Positions 1 through 7,530 of a stretch of 37,855 nt of DNA are shown piece by piece. Position 1 is the first letter of the stretch; the number at the start of each line of letters is the position of its first letter. Both the position numbers and the translations under genes were made by a program. Origin of the DNA: Corynebacterium sp. (GTDB lineage Bacteria; Actinomycetota; Actinomycetes; Mycobacteriales; Mycobacteriaceae); contig NZ_JASLIP010000067.1 of NCBI RefSeq assembly GCF_030152825.1, positions 1-37,855 of the forward strand, given 5' to 3'. Below the pieces are notes generated by a model, which did not search any database, was not told the DNA's origin, and worked only from the letters and a program-made list of their open reading frames with translations.

Positions 1-1991
1 TCCCCAGAGAAGCCCTTGGCCTGGATGTGCGGAGCCTCCAGCGGACGGCCCGTGCGGTTGTCGATCACCACGGATACGGCGATGAGGCCACCCTCGGCCA
101 TCGCGGTGCGGTCCTCGAGGGTATCCGCGTCCACGTCGCCCATGCGGGTGCCGTCGACGTACAGGTTGCCCACGGTGATCTGACCCACGACCTTCGCGTG
201 CCCATTGTGCAGGTCCACGACCACGCCGTTCTGGGCGAGCGGGACATGCTTCGGGTCCACGCCGGTGGAGATAGCCAGATCGCGGTTGGCGCGCAGGTGG
301 CGCCACTCGCCGTGCACCGGCATCGCATTGCGCGGGCGCGCGGCGTTGTAGAGGAACAGCAGCTCCCCTGCCAGACCGTGACCAGAGGTGTGGACGTTGG
401 CGTCGCGGCTGGTGACGACCGTCGCGCCGATCTGCGACAGCATGTTGATCACACCGAACACTGCCTCTTCGTTACCCGGGACGAGGGAGGAGGAGAGAAT
501 GATCAGGTCGCCGTTGCGGACGGTGATCTGGCGGTGCTCCCGGCGTGCCATGCGCGACAGCGCGGCCATCGGCTCGCCCTGGGTACCCGTGGTGATGAGA
601 ACCACCTTGTGCGGAGCCATGCGGGAGGCCTCGTCCATGGAGACGATGGTGCCGCGCGGGGCGTTCAGGTAGCCCATGCGCTCTGCGATCTCCATGTTGC
701 GGATCATCGAGCGGCCGGTGAAGGCCACCTTGCGGTTTGCTGCGACCGCCGCGTTCACGGCGGACTGGATGCGGGCCACGTTGGAGGCAAAGGACGCCAG
801 AATCACGCGCTGCTTCGCGTCGCGGATCAGTCGGGTCAGCGTCGGGGCGACGTCCGCCTCGGAACCGGAGAATCCCGGGGTTGCGGCGTTGGTCGAGTCG
901 CAGAGCATGAGGTCCACGCCCTCGTCGCCGAAGCGGGACAGCGCCGGCAGGTCCGTCGGACGGCCGTCGATCGGGGTCTGATCGAGCTTGATGTCGCCAG
1001 TGTGGATCACCAGGCCGGCCGGGGTCTTCAGGGCGATGCCCAGGCAGTCCGGGATGGAGTGGTTAACGTTCCAGAAGCGCAGGTCAAACGGGCCGTAGTT
1101 CACGTGCGACTGGTCGTTGACCTCGACGATCTTCGGGCGCTGGCGGTGCTCCTGGGTCTTGGCCTGGATGAGCGCTGCGGTGAAGCGAGAGGCAACGATC
1201 GGGATGTCCGCGCGCTGCTTGAGCAGCCACGGGATCGCACCGATGTGGTCCTCGTGACCGTGGGTGATCACGAGAGCCTCGACGCGGTCCCACTTATCGT
1301 CCAGGTAGGAGAAGTCCGGGAGGATCAGATCCACGCCCGGCTCGCCGCTGGATGGGAAGAGCACGCCACAGTCGATCAGCAGCAGGCGGCCGTCGTACTC
1401 GAAGACGGTCATGTTGCGGCCGATCTCGGAGATACCACCGAGGGCGACGATGCGCAGCCCACCCTTGGGCAGGGCCGGTGGCTCCGGAAGGCGCTTCGTC
1501 AGGTCAGCGCCCTGCATGGCCTGCAGTGCACCGCGACGACGATCCCCGCCGCGGCCACGGCGGTTGTTGTTACCGTTGCGGCCGCCGGACTTGGACTTGT
1601 TTCCACCGCGACCGGAGCTATTCTGGCCACCGCGGTTATCGTCGCCCTGCTTATCGCCGTTGTTGGAGCCCTTGGAGCGACCACGGCCACGGGAGCGGCG
1701 GTTGCGGGAACGGCCCCCGCCGTTACCGCCGTTATTGTCGCCACCGTTGTCACGGCCGGAGCGCTGGCCACCCTTGCCGGAGCCCTCGTCGGCGCCGGAG
1801 TTCTGGGCCGGCTGCTGGCCGCCGTCGTTGAAGATGGTCGCGGCCTCAGCGTTGCTCACGCGGTTCTTGTCGGCGCGTTCGCGCTGCTGCTCAGCGCTCG
1901 CGTTCCCCGCATCGGATTGTGCAGCAGTTTCCGCGCTCGGCGGAGCCGCCTTTCGGGTTACCTTGCGTCCCCGAGAACGATTTTCAGTCAT
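1..1991 (-). CDS. rnj: Ribonuclease J, 3' end cut by window edge
   Basis: Metallo-beta-lactamase/beta-CASP ribonuclease with endonuclease and 5'-3' exonuclease activity, acting in mRNA decay and rRNA maturation. About 663 residues are visible; the C-terminus lies beyond base 1. The zinc motif HGHEDH is at residues 244-249, preceded by the start of the catalytic core (GLRIVALGGISEIGRN). Further family segments follow: HTGDIKLDQTP, LCDSTNA, SGHGLAGE and the PVHGEWRHL segment. Residues 1 to about 170 form an extension rich in Arg, Gly, Asn and Ser that looks disordered and RNA-binding. ATG at 1991 is preceded by AAAGGAT, which lies in the tail of dapA, so the two genes are probably co-transcribed (9 nt apart). 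Family assignment is secure. The opposite strand carries a very long open frame here that I regard as a GC-driven shadow. Confidence 0.95.
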   Translation of the reverse strand, partial: MTENRSRGRKVTRKAAPPSAETAAQSDAGNASAEQQRERADKNRVSNAEAATIFNDGGQQPAQNSGADEGSGKGGQRSGRDNGGDNNGGNGGGRSRNRRSRGRGRSKGSNNGDKQGDDNRGGQNSSGRGGNKSKSGGRNGNNNRRGRGGDRRRGALQAMQGADLTKRLPEPPALPKGGLRIVALGGISEIGRNMTVFEYDGRLLLIDCGVLFPSSGEPGVDLILPDFSYLDDKWDRVEALVITHGHEDHIGAIPWLLKQRADIPIVASRFTAALIQAKTQEHRQRPKIVEVNDQSHVNYGPFDLRFWNVNHSIPDCLGIALKTPAGLVIHTGDIKLDQTPIDGRPTDLPALSRFGDEGVDLMLCDSTNAATPGFSGSEADVAPTLTRLIRDAKQRVILASFASNVARIQSAVNAAVAANRKVAFTGRSMIRNMEIAERMGYLNAPRGTIVSMDEASRMAPHKVVLITTGTQGEPMAALSRMARREHRQITVRNGDLIILSSSLVPGNEEAVFGVINMLSQIGATVVTSRDANVHTSGHGLAGELLFLYNAARPRNAMPVHGEWRHLRANRDLAISTGVDPKHVPLAQNGVVVDLHNGHAKVVGQITVGNLYVDGTRMGDVDADTLEDRTAMAEGGLIAVSVVIDNRTGRPLEAPHIQAKGFSG

Positions 1992-2000
1992 ATTATCCTT

Positions 2001-2903
2001 TTAAACCCCTGCATCCTGCAGGTCTTGTTCCAGCTGATCCAGTTCGGCTGGGTCTACTTCCAAAATTGGTAGGCGCGGTGCACCAACGTCCTTGCCGCGC
2101 AGCTTCAGCGCCGCCTTCACCATCGTCACTCCCCCGAGGCGCCCCTGGGCCCGCTCCAGCGGGGCCAGGCTAGCCGCAATCTGCTGAGCGCCCGCCAGGT
2201 CGCCCTGATCGTAGGCGTCGCGCAGAGCGCGCAGCTTGTCCGCGGCCAGGTGCCCGATCACGGAGATGAAGCCCGTCGCACCGACCGAAAGGAACGGCAG
2301 ATTCAGCGGGTCATCGCCGGAATACCAGGCCAGGTCCGTGTTCTGCAGCAACTGCAGAGCCTCCGGCAGCTTGCCCTTGGCGTCCTTGACGGCCTGAATG
2401 TTCTCGTGCTCCGACAGCCGCTGGATGGTGTCCATTTCGATGGGGACGACCGACCGGGACGGAATGTCATAGAGGCAGATCGGGAGGTCGACGCTGTCCG
2501 CGACCGCAGTGAAGTGCTGAAACAGCCCCTCCTGGCTCGGTCGGGAGTAGTACGGGGTGACGACGAGCAGCGAGTCTGCGCCAGCGTCCTGTGACAGCCG
2601 GGAGAGTTCGATGGTGCTCGCGGTGTTGTTCGTGCCAGTGCCGGCGATCAGCTTGACGCTATCGCCGAGCTCGGCGCGAACAGCCTTGAGTAGGTTGATC
2701 TTCTCCTCGTTGGTCGTGGTTGGAGATTCTCCGGTCGTACCAGCGAGAACGAGAGAATCGCAGCCTTTATCAACCAGGTGCCCGGCGAGCTCGACGCCCG
2801 CCTTCAGGTCGATAGTCCCGTCCTTGTGGAATGGCGTCACCATTGCCACAGAGACCGTTCCGAAGTGTTCAGCACCACGAATTGCTGCATTACCTGTACT
2901 CAT
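2001..2903 (-). CDS. dapA: 4-hydroxy-tetrahydrodipicolinate synthase
   Basis: Condenses pyruvate with aspartate semialdehyde, the first committed step towards diaminopimelate and lysine, in the cytosol. The 300-residue TIM-barrel protein has the usual family length. Visible signatures are GTTGES (residues 55-60), Tyr119, Tyr145 in LYDIPSRS, and the Schiff-base Lys173 in VKDAKG. It lies between thyX (107 nt upstream) and rnj (9 nt downstream), with dapB just beyond thyX. The start ATG at 2903 has only a distant AAAGG (14 nt). A TAATCT box ends 8 nt upstream, so a leaderless transcript from an internal promoter is possible. Confidence 0.96.
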   Translation of the reverse strand: MSTGNAAIRGAEHFGTVSVAMVTPFHKDGTIDLKAGVELAGHLVDKGCDSLVLAGTTGESPTTTNEEKINLLKAVRAELGDSVKLIAGTGTNNTASTIELSRLSQDAGADSLLVVTPYYSRPSQEGLFQHFTAVADSVDLPICLYDIPSRSVVPIEMDTIQRLSEHENIQAVKDAKGKLPEALQLLQNTDLAWYSGDDPLNLPFLSVGATGFISVIGHLAADKLRALRDAYDQGDLAGAQQIAASLAPLERAQGRLGGVTMVKAALKLRGKDVGAPRLPILEVDPAELDQLEQDLQDAGV

Positions 2904-2911
2904 AGGTATAA

Positions 2912-2917
2912 AGATTA
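2912..2917 (-). promoter_or_regulatory. Possible -10 box of dapA
   Basis: Minus-strand TAATCT ends 8 nt before the dapA ATG. The only Shine-Dalgarno-like run (GAAAGG) is 14 nt away, too far for comfort. A leaderless or near-leaderless dapA-rnj transcript is the alternative to read-through from dapB-thyX. No convincing -35 box is visible. Confidence 0.35.
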
Positions 2918-3010
2918 CCTTTCTTCACCAGGTTTGTGGTTATTTGCTGCTCCCCGTGTCCCGTTTCGAGGAACTGATTCACCTGTTTCCAACGCCTCCT
3001 CGGCCGCGAA

Positions 3011-3775
3011 CTAAATGTCGCTGACGTAGGGGCTTGTCGCGATCTGGGTCTTATCCCGCAGCTCGGTGATCGAGAAGTCCTCGAAAACCTCCGGCGCGAT
3101 CGCTTGGAGCTCCACGAGGCACGCGATGGCCACCCGACGAATCTCCGGATCGGCGTGCTCCGTGGCCCGCATGGCGATGAAGTGTCGCCAGCTGCGGAAG
3201 TTACCGGACATGACGAAGCGGGTCTCCGCCGCGTTGGGCAGGACAGCCCGTGCCGCCTGTCGGGCTTGTTTGGCCCGCAGCGCCGCATTCACCCTCGCGC
3301 TGGCCCCGTCATCGAGGTCCTCGTTGAGGCTATCCAGTATTTCGGTATAGGCGCCGTGCGCGACGTCCGCCGCCTGGAGGAAAAGCCTCTCCAGGTCGGG
3401 GTTATCCTGCACGCTGCGTGGCACAACCACCCGCGCCTCGTCATCCGGGACGTAACGCTGGGAAAGCTGGCTGAAGGAGAACATTCGGTGCCGCATCACC
3501 TCGTGGGCACAGGAGCGAGACACGCCCCGGAGGTACATGGTCGCGCTGGAGTGCTCCAGTACCGCGAGGTGGCCCACGTCCATGATGTGGCGGAGGTAGG
3601 CGGCATTCGTCGCGGTGTGCGGATTGGGCTTATCCCAGGTCTCGTAGCACGCGCGCCCGGCGAATTCGAGGAGCGCGGACGGCCCATCGGTATCCGTTTC
3701 CCAGTCGATATCCGCTGGCGCGTGGAATTGGGTGTGCCCGATGAGCTGGACGTCGAGTTCCACCGGTGTTGCCAT
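3011..3775 (-). CDS. thyX: FAD-dependent thymidylate synthase ThyX
   Basis: Methylates dUMP to dTMP using methylenetetrahydrofolate as carbon donor and FAD/NADPH as reductant. At 254 residues it has the normal length. The diagnostic RHRX7S motif runs from Arg95 to Ser105 (RHRMFSFSQLS). It is also consistent with the family in having conserved His and Arg residues near the C-terminus (NAAETRFVMSGNFRSWRHF). It starts 18 nt after dapB, so it is very likely in the same transcript. The ATG at 3775 has only a weak GGGCG-type ribosome site. ThyX beside dapA/dapB is a typical actinobacterial arrangement. Confidence 0.96.
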   Translation of the reverse strand: MATPVELDVQLIGHTQFHAPADIDWETDTDGPSALLEFAGRACYETWDKPNPHTATNAAYLRHIMDVGHLAVLEHSSATMYLRGVSRSCAHEVMRHRMFSFSQLSQRYVPDDEARVVVPRSVQDNPDLERLFLQAADVAHGAYTEILDSLNEDLDDGASARVNAALRAKQARQAARAVLPNAAETRFVMSGNFRSWRHFIAMRATEHADPEIRRVAIACLVELQAIAPEVFEDFSITELRDKTQIATSPYVSDI

Positions 3776-3793
3776 AGCGTTTTCGCCCGAGCC

Positions 3794-4540
3794 CTAGTCC
3801 AGACCCAGGAACTTCTCGAGGCCGATCGTCAGCCCCGGGTTCTCGGCGATTTTCTCCACGCCAATGACCACACCCGGCACGAAGGACTCGCGGTCGTAGG
3901 AGTCCTGACGGATGGTCAGAGACTGCCCGCGGGTACCGAAGATAACCTCCTCGTGCGCCACCATGCCGGTCATGCGCACCGCGTGGACGGGAACCCCCTG
4001 GACGTCGCTGCCTCGTGCGCCGTCGAGGGACTGGGCGGTGGCGTCCGGCTGCTCCTCCAGCCCGGCCTCGCGGCGAGCTCGGGCGATCCCCTCGGCGGTG
4101 TGCACCGCGGTGCCGGAGGGGGCGTCAAGCTTATTCGGGTGGTGGAACTCGATTACCTCGGCGGACTCGAAGAATGGTGCCGCGATTTCGGCGAACTTCA
4201 TCGTCAGCACCGCGGAGATGGCGAAGTTCGGGGCCACCAGCACACCGACCTTCGGGGCTTCCTGCAGCAGGCCGCGGACCGTCTCATAGCGCTCCTCGGT
4301 CCAGCCGGTGGTGCCGACGACCGCGTGGATGCCGTTGCGGATGCAGAACTCCACGTTGCCCATCACGGAGTCCGGCTGGGTGAAGTCGACGACCACGTCG
4401 GTTTTGGTGTCCACGAGCTCCTGGAGGTCATCGCCGTGGTCCAGGGCGGCGGAGAGTTCCAGGTTCGGGTTCTGCTCCACCTCGGCGACGATGGTGGTGC
4501 CGACGCGCCCCTTGGCGCCAAGTACTCCTACGCGGATCAT
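3794..4540 (-). CDS. dapB: 4-hydroxy-tetrahydrodipicolinate reductase
   Basis: Reduces the DapA product with NAD(P)H, the second step of the diaminopimelate branch. The start is set at 4540 (MIRVGVLGAKGRVG) because GGAAGGAAAG lies just upstream. An in-frame upstream ATG would add 27 residues before the Rossmann strand without a ribosome site. The 248-residue protein shows the nucleotide-binding GAKGRVG at residues 8-14. The catalytic signature FHHPNKLDAPSGTA has His133, His134 and Lys137. It is the first gene of the dapB-thyX-dapA-rnj run and lies downstream of the pnp terminator. Confidence 0.96.
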   Translation of the reverse strand: MIRVGVLGAKGRVGTTIVAEVEQNPNLELSAALDHGDDLQELVDTKTDVVVDFTQPDSVMGNVEFCIRNGIHAVVGTTGWTEERYETVRGLLQEAPKVGVLVAPNFAISAVLTMKFAEIAAPFFESAEVIEFHHPNKLDAPSGTAVHTAEGIARARREAGLEEQPDATAQSLDGARGSDVQGVPVHAVRMTGMVAHEEVIFGTRGQSLTIRQDSYDRESFVPGVVIGVEKIAENPGLTIGLEKFLGLD

Positions 4541-4589
4541 GAACTTTCCTTCCTGCCGAAGCGTGCTTGGCAATAGTGTTTCTTTAGCC

Positions 4590-4606
4590 CCCGGCCGGTG
4601 GCCGGG
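4590..4606. other. GC-rich hairpin upstream of dapB
   Basis: CCCGGCC and GGCCGGG form a perfect 7-bp stem around GGT. It lies between the pnp terminator and the dapB ribosome site. It has no T-run on the minus strand. It could be a second, weaker stop for pnp transcription or part of the dapB leader; the sequence does not decide. Confidence 0.4.
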
Positions 4607-4633
4607 CTTTCCTGATATCAAGACTAATAAGAC

Positions 4634-4666
4634 GAAGCGGGCACCGCGTGATGTGGTGCCCGCTTC
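4634..4666 (-). terminator. Hairpin terminator of pnp
   Basis: GAAGCGGGCACC and GGTGCCCGCTTC make a perfect 12-bp stem with a 9-nt loop, 15 nt after the pnp stop codon. The minus-strand continuation GTCTTATTAGTCTTG is T-rich, though not a clean U-run. Position and symmetry strongly suggest transcription termination before dapB. Confidence 0.8.
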
Positions 4667-4680
4667 AAGCGTTTAAGCGC

Positions 4681-6954
4681 TTAGTCCTCGTCGACCGGAA
4701 CCAGGGAGATCTTGCCCCGGTTGTCGATATCGGCAATCTCGACCTGGATCTTGTCGCCAACGTTGAGCTCGTCCTCAACCTTCTCGATGCGACGGTCGCC
4801 GCCGATGTTCGAGATGTGCAGCAGGCCGTCGCGGCCCGGCAGCAGGGAGATGAAGGCACCGAAGGCGGTGGTCTTCACGACGGTGCCGAGGAAGCGGTCC
4901 CCGACCTTCGGCTGCTGCGGGTTGGCGATCGCGTTGATCTTCTCGATCGCAGCCTCGGCGGCCTCGCCGCCCACGGCGGAGACGAACACGGTGCCGTCGT
5001 CCTCGATGGAGATGTTGGCGCCGGTCTCCTCCGTGATCTGGTTGATGGTCTTGCCCTTCGGCCCGATGACCTCACCGATCTTGTTCTGCGGGATGGAGAT
5101 CTTCGTGATGCGTGGCGCCAGCTCGCTCATCTGGTCCGGCGCGTCGATGGCGTCTTCCATCAGCTGCAAGATTTCGAGGCGGGCGCTGCGTGCCTGGCCG
5201 AGCGCGGAAGCCAGCACCTCGGAAGGCAGGCCGTCGAGCTTGGTGTCCAGCTGCAGGGCGGTGACGTACTCGGAGGTGCCGGCGACCTTGAAGTCCATGT
5301 CGCCGAAGGCGTCCTCCGCACCGAGGATGTCGGTGAGGCTAACGAACTTCTCCTTGCCATCGACGAGGCCGGAGACCAGCCCCATCGCGATACCGGCCAC
5401 CGGCGCCTTCAGCGGCACGCCGGCGTTGTACAGCGAGAGCGTGGAGGCGCACACGGAGCCCATGGAGGTCGAGCCGTTGGAGCCCAGCGCCTCGGAGACC
5501 TGGCGGATGGTGTACGGGAACTCCTCGCGGGACGGCAGAACTGGGGTCAGGGCGCGCTCCGCCAGGGCACCGTGGCCGATCTCGCGACGCTTCGGGCTGC
5601 CCACGCGGCCGGTCTCGCCGGTGGAGTACGGCGGGAAGTTGTAGTGGTGGATGTAGCGCTTGGAGGTCTCCGGCCCCAGGGAGTCGATGGTCTGCTCCAT
5701 CTTCAGGGTGTCCAGGGTGGTCAAGCCGAGGATCTGGGTCTCGCCACGCTCGAAGAGTGCGGAGCCGTGGGCGCGCGGCAGCAGCTGCACCACGATGCCC
5801 AGGTCGCGGATCGAGGTGTGGTCGCGGCCGTCGATACGGAAGCCGTCCTCCAGGATGCGCTGGCGCACGATGGTGCGGGTCAGGTCGTTGTGAGCCGCAC
5901 GGATCTCGGATTCGCGCTCCGGGAACTGCTCGATCAGCGCATCGACGGTCTCCTGCATGTTCTCCGCGAGGGACTCGTCGCGCTCCTGCTTATCGGCGAT
6001 CGTCATGATCTGTGCGACGTCAGCATCGCACTCGGCCTCGACGGCGGAGTAGACATCCTCGTCGAACGGTGGGAAGAGCTCGAACTCGCGGGACTCGGTG
6101 TCCACCGCGTCACGCAGCGCGTCCTGAGCGGCACAGAGGGTCGCGATGAACGGCTTAGCGGCCTCGATGCCCTCGGCGACCACTGCCTCGGTCGGTGCCG
6201 GCGCGCCCTCAGCAATGCGCTCGACGACATTGTCGGTGGCCCCTGCCTCGACCATCATGACAGCGACATTCGGCTGGGACTTCTTGCCCCGGCCACCCTT
6301 CGCCGGCTCGGTCACGCGACCGGCGACAACCAGCTCGAAGACGGACTGGGAAACCTGCTCACGCGTCGGGAAGGCCACCCACTGGCCCTCCGGGTGCTCC
6401 TCATCCACGACCAGTGCCATGCGCACGCCACCGACCGAGCTGGACACCGGCAGGCCGGAGAGCTGGGTGGATGCGGACGCGCCGTTGATGGCGAGGACGT
6501 CGTACATCTCGTTCGGGTCGATGGACATCACGGTGATGACGACCTGCACCTCATTGCGCAGCCCCTTGACGAAGGTCGGGCGCAGCGGGCGGTCGATGAG
6601 GCGGGCGGCGAGGATGGCGTCCGTGCCCGGGCGACCCTCGCGACGGAAGAAGCTGCCCGGGATGCGGCCGGCGGAGTACATGCGCTCCTCGACGTCCACG
6701 GTCAGCGGGAAGAAGTCGATGCCCTCGCGCGGGGAACGGGAGGCCGTCGTCGTCGACAGCAGCATCGTGTCCTCGTCCAGGTACGCGGTGACGGCGCCGT
6801 CCGCCTGTCGAGCCAGCAGGCCGGTCTCGAAGCGGAGGGTGCGGGAACCGAAGTCGCCGTTGTCGATGGTTGCGGTTGCCTCCCAGATCCCTGCGTCCGG
6901 GTCAACCATCTCAACGGAGACGTTCTTAGGAAGATTGTTTTTCTTGGAGCTCAT
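4681..6954 (-). CDS. pnp: Polyribonucleotide nucleotidyltransferase (PNPase/GpsI)
   Basis: Phosphorolytic 3'-5' exoribonuclease and RNA polymerase, acting in mRNA turnover as a trimer. At 757 residues it has the expected length. It contains two RNase PH domains separated by a helical linker; landmarks are PLTVDVEERMYSAGRIPGSFFRREGRP in the first and the active-site stretch SNGSTSMGSVCASTLSLYNAGVPL in the second. A KH domain (IGEVIGPKGKTINQI) and an S1 domain (GRDGLLHISNIGGDRR) complete it. I chose ATG 6954 (MSSKKNN). An in-frame ATG pair at 6978/6981 would add 8-9 residues, but AAAGG lies downstream of it and 16 nt before 6954, so the start is not fully settled. It follows rpsO as in most bacteria, but a terminator and its own promoter lie between. 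Confidence 0.96.
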   Translation of the reverse strand: MSSKKNNLPKNVSVEMVDPDAGIWEATATIDNGDFGSRTLRFETGLLARQADGAVTAYLDEDTMLLSTTTASRSPREGIDFFPLTVDVEERMYSAGRIPGSFFRREGRPGTDAILAARLIDRPLRPTFVKGLRNEVQVVITVMSIDPNEMYDVLAINGASASTQLSGLPVSSSVGGVRMALVVDEEHPEGQWVAFPTREQVSQSVFELVVAGRVTEPAKGGRGKKSQPNVAVMMVEAGATDNVVERIAEGAPAPTEAVVAEGIEAAKPFIATLCAAQDALRDAVDTESREFELFPPFDEDVYSAVEAECDADVAQIMTIADKQERDESLAENMQETVDALIEQFPERESEIRAAHNDLTRTIVRQRILEDGFRIDGRDHTSIRDLGIVVQLLPRAHGSALFERGETQILGLTTLDTLKMEQTIDSLGPETSKRYIHHYNFPPYSTGETGRVGSPKRREIGHGALAERALTPVLPSREEFPYTIRQVSEALGSNGSTSMGSVCASTLSLYNAGVPLKAPVAGIAMGLVSGLVDGKEKFVSLTDILGAEDAFGDMDFKVAGTSEYVTALQLDTKLDGLPSEVLASALGQARSARLEILQLMEDAIDAPDQMSELAPRITKISIPQNKIGEVIGPKGKTINQITEETGANISIEDDGTVFVSAVGGEAAEAAIEKINAIANPQQPKVGDRFLGTVVKTTAFGAFISLLPGRDGLLHISNIGGDRRIEKVEDELNVGDKIQVEIADIDNRGKISLVPVDED

Positions 6955-6984
6955 AGCGTGTGTGCCACGGCCTTTCATCACAAG

Positions 6985-7030
6985 AAGCGCCCGTCGCAGT
7001 CTTCAGATCATCGGTGCCGAAGGGGCGCTT
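6985..7030 (-). promoter_or_regulatory. Structured pnp leader hairpin
   Basis: AAGCGCCC (7030-7023) pairs with GGGCGCTT (6992-6985). CTTC/GAAG (7022-7019 with 7004-7001) extends the stem to 12 bp with one 8-nt bulge. It lies in the predicted 5' UTR of pnp, 30 nt before the start codon. PNPase is autoregulated through its leader in E. coli, so a similar role is possible, but that is inference. Confidence 0.55.
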
Positions 7031-7056
7031 AGAAGTCGGTCAATATTTCACCGACG

Positions 7057-7062
7057 AGCCTA
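7057..7062 (-). promoter_or_regulatory. Candidate pnp -10 box
   Basis: Minus-strand TAGGCT matches the actinobacterial TANNNT consensus. It sits between the rpsO terminator and the pnp leader hairpin and would give a 5' UTR of about 95 nt. No recognisable -35 box. Confidence 0.45.
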
Positions 7063-7075
7063 GCACGCGCGCAGC

Positions 7076-7110
7076 AAAAACCCCGCCCGCGTGTGACACG
7101 GAGACGGGGT
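7076..7110 (-). terminator. Hairpin terminator of rpsO
   Basis: On the minus strand ACCCCG and CGGGGT close an imperfect G+C-rich stem, with an inner CCGTGT/ACGCGG part. Five Ts and GC follow directly. It starts 55 nt after the rpsO stop. This is a textbook intrinsic terminator. Confidence 0.8.
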
Positions 7111-7164
7111 CGGAAAGCTACTGAGAGCCTCGGGGGCGGAAACCACCTCCGGGGACGATCGCTC

Positions 7165-7434
7165 TTAGCGACGCAGGCCCAGGCGCTCGATCAGGGAGCG
7201 GTAGCGCTCGATGTCGGTGGAAGCCAGGTACTTCAGCAGGCCCTTGCGGCGACCGACCAGCAGCAGCAGACCACGACGAGAGTGGTGATCGTGCTTGTGG
7301 TCCTTCAGGTGCTCGGTGAGCTGGGAGATGCGGGCGCTCAGCAGAGCAACCTGTGCCTCCGGGGAACCGGTGTCGGTCTCGTGCAGGCCGAACTCCTTGA
7401 GAGTTGCTGCCTTCTCGTCCTTGGACAGTGCCAT
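7165..7434 (-). CDS. rpsO: 30S ribosomal protein S15
   Basis: Primary 16S rRNA-binding protein of the small-subunit platform. The 89-residue product matches the family over its full length, with the conserved FGLHETDTGSPEAQVALLSARI, HLKDHKHDHHSRRGLLLLVGRRKGLLKYL and YRSLIERLGLRR segments. The ATG at 7434 is preceded by AAGGAG at good spacing. It lies downstream of ribF in the same direction, but a hairpin with a CGAA/TTCG loop separates them. Confidence 0.98.
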   Translation of the reverse strand: MALSKDEKAATLKEFGLHETDTGSPEAQVALLSARISQLTEHLKDHKHDHHSRRGLLLLVGRRKGLLKYLASTDIERYRSLIERLGLRR

Positions 7435-7464
7435 GGATTACTCCTTGTTATTTCAGTCCGCGCT

Positions 7465-7495
7465 AAAGATTCTTAAAGACTGCCCGAAGGCAGTC
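7465..7495 (-). terminator. Terminator or attenuator between ribF and rpsO
   Basis: Minus-strand GACTGCC-TTCG-GGCAGTC is a perfect 7-bp stem with a UUCG tetraloop, followed by TTTAAGAATCTTT. It ends about 30 nt before the rpsO start. It probably ends ribF transcription. Because S15 often controls its own leader, an attenuator role cannot be excluded. Confidence 0.6.
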
Positions 7496-7530
7496 CGCGC
7501 GACTACCGCGAACCGCAGTCGCTGACCGAG

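Noticed and set aside
27..2072. 681-codon open frame on the plus strand, antisense to rnj
   Set aside because: Its product has no recognisable domain and is His/Val/Arg-rich as expected for the reverse of a GC-rich gene; RNase J on the other strand is unambiguous.
4648..7032. 794-codon plus-strand open frame over pnp
   Set aside because: Shadow of pnp caused by high GC at third positions; it also runs through the pnp terminator and promoter.
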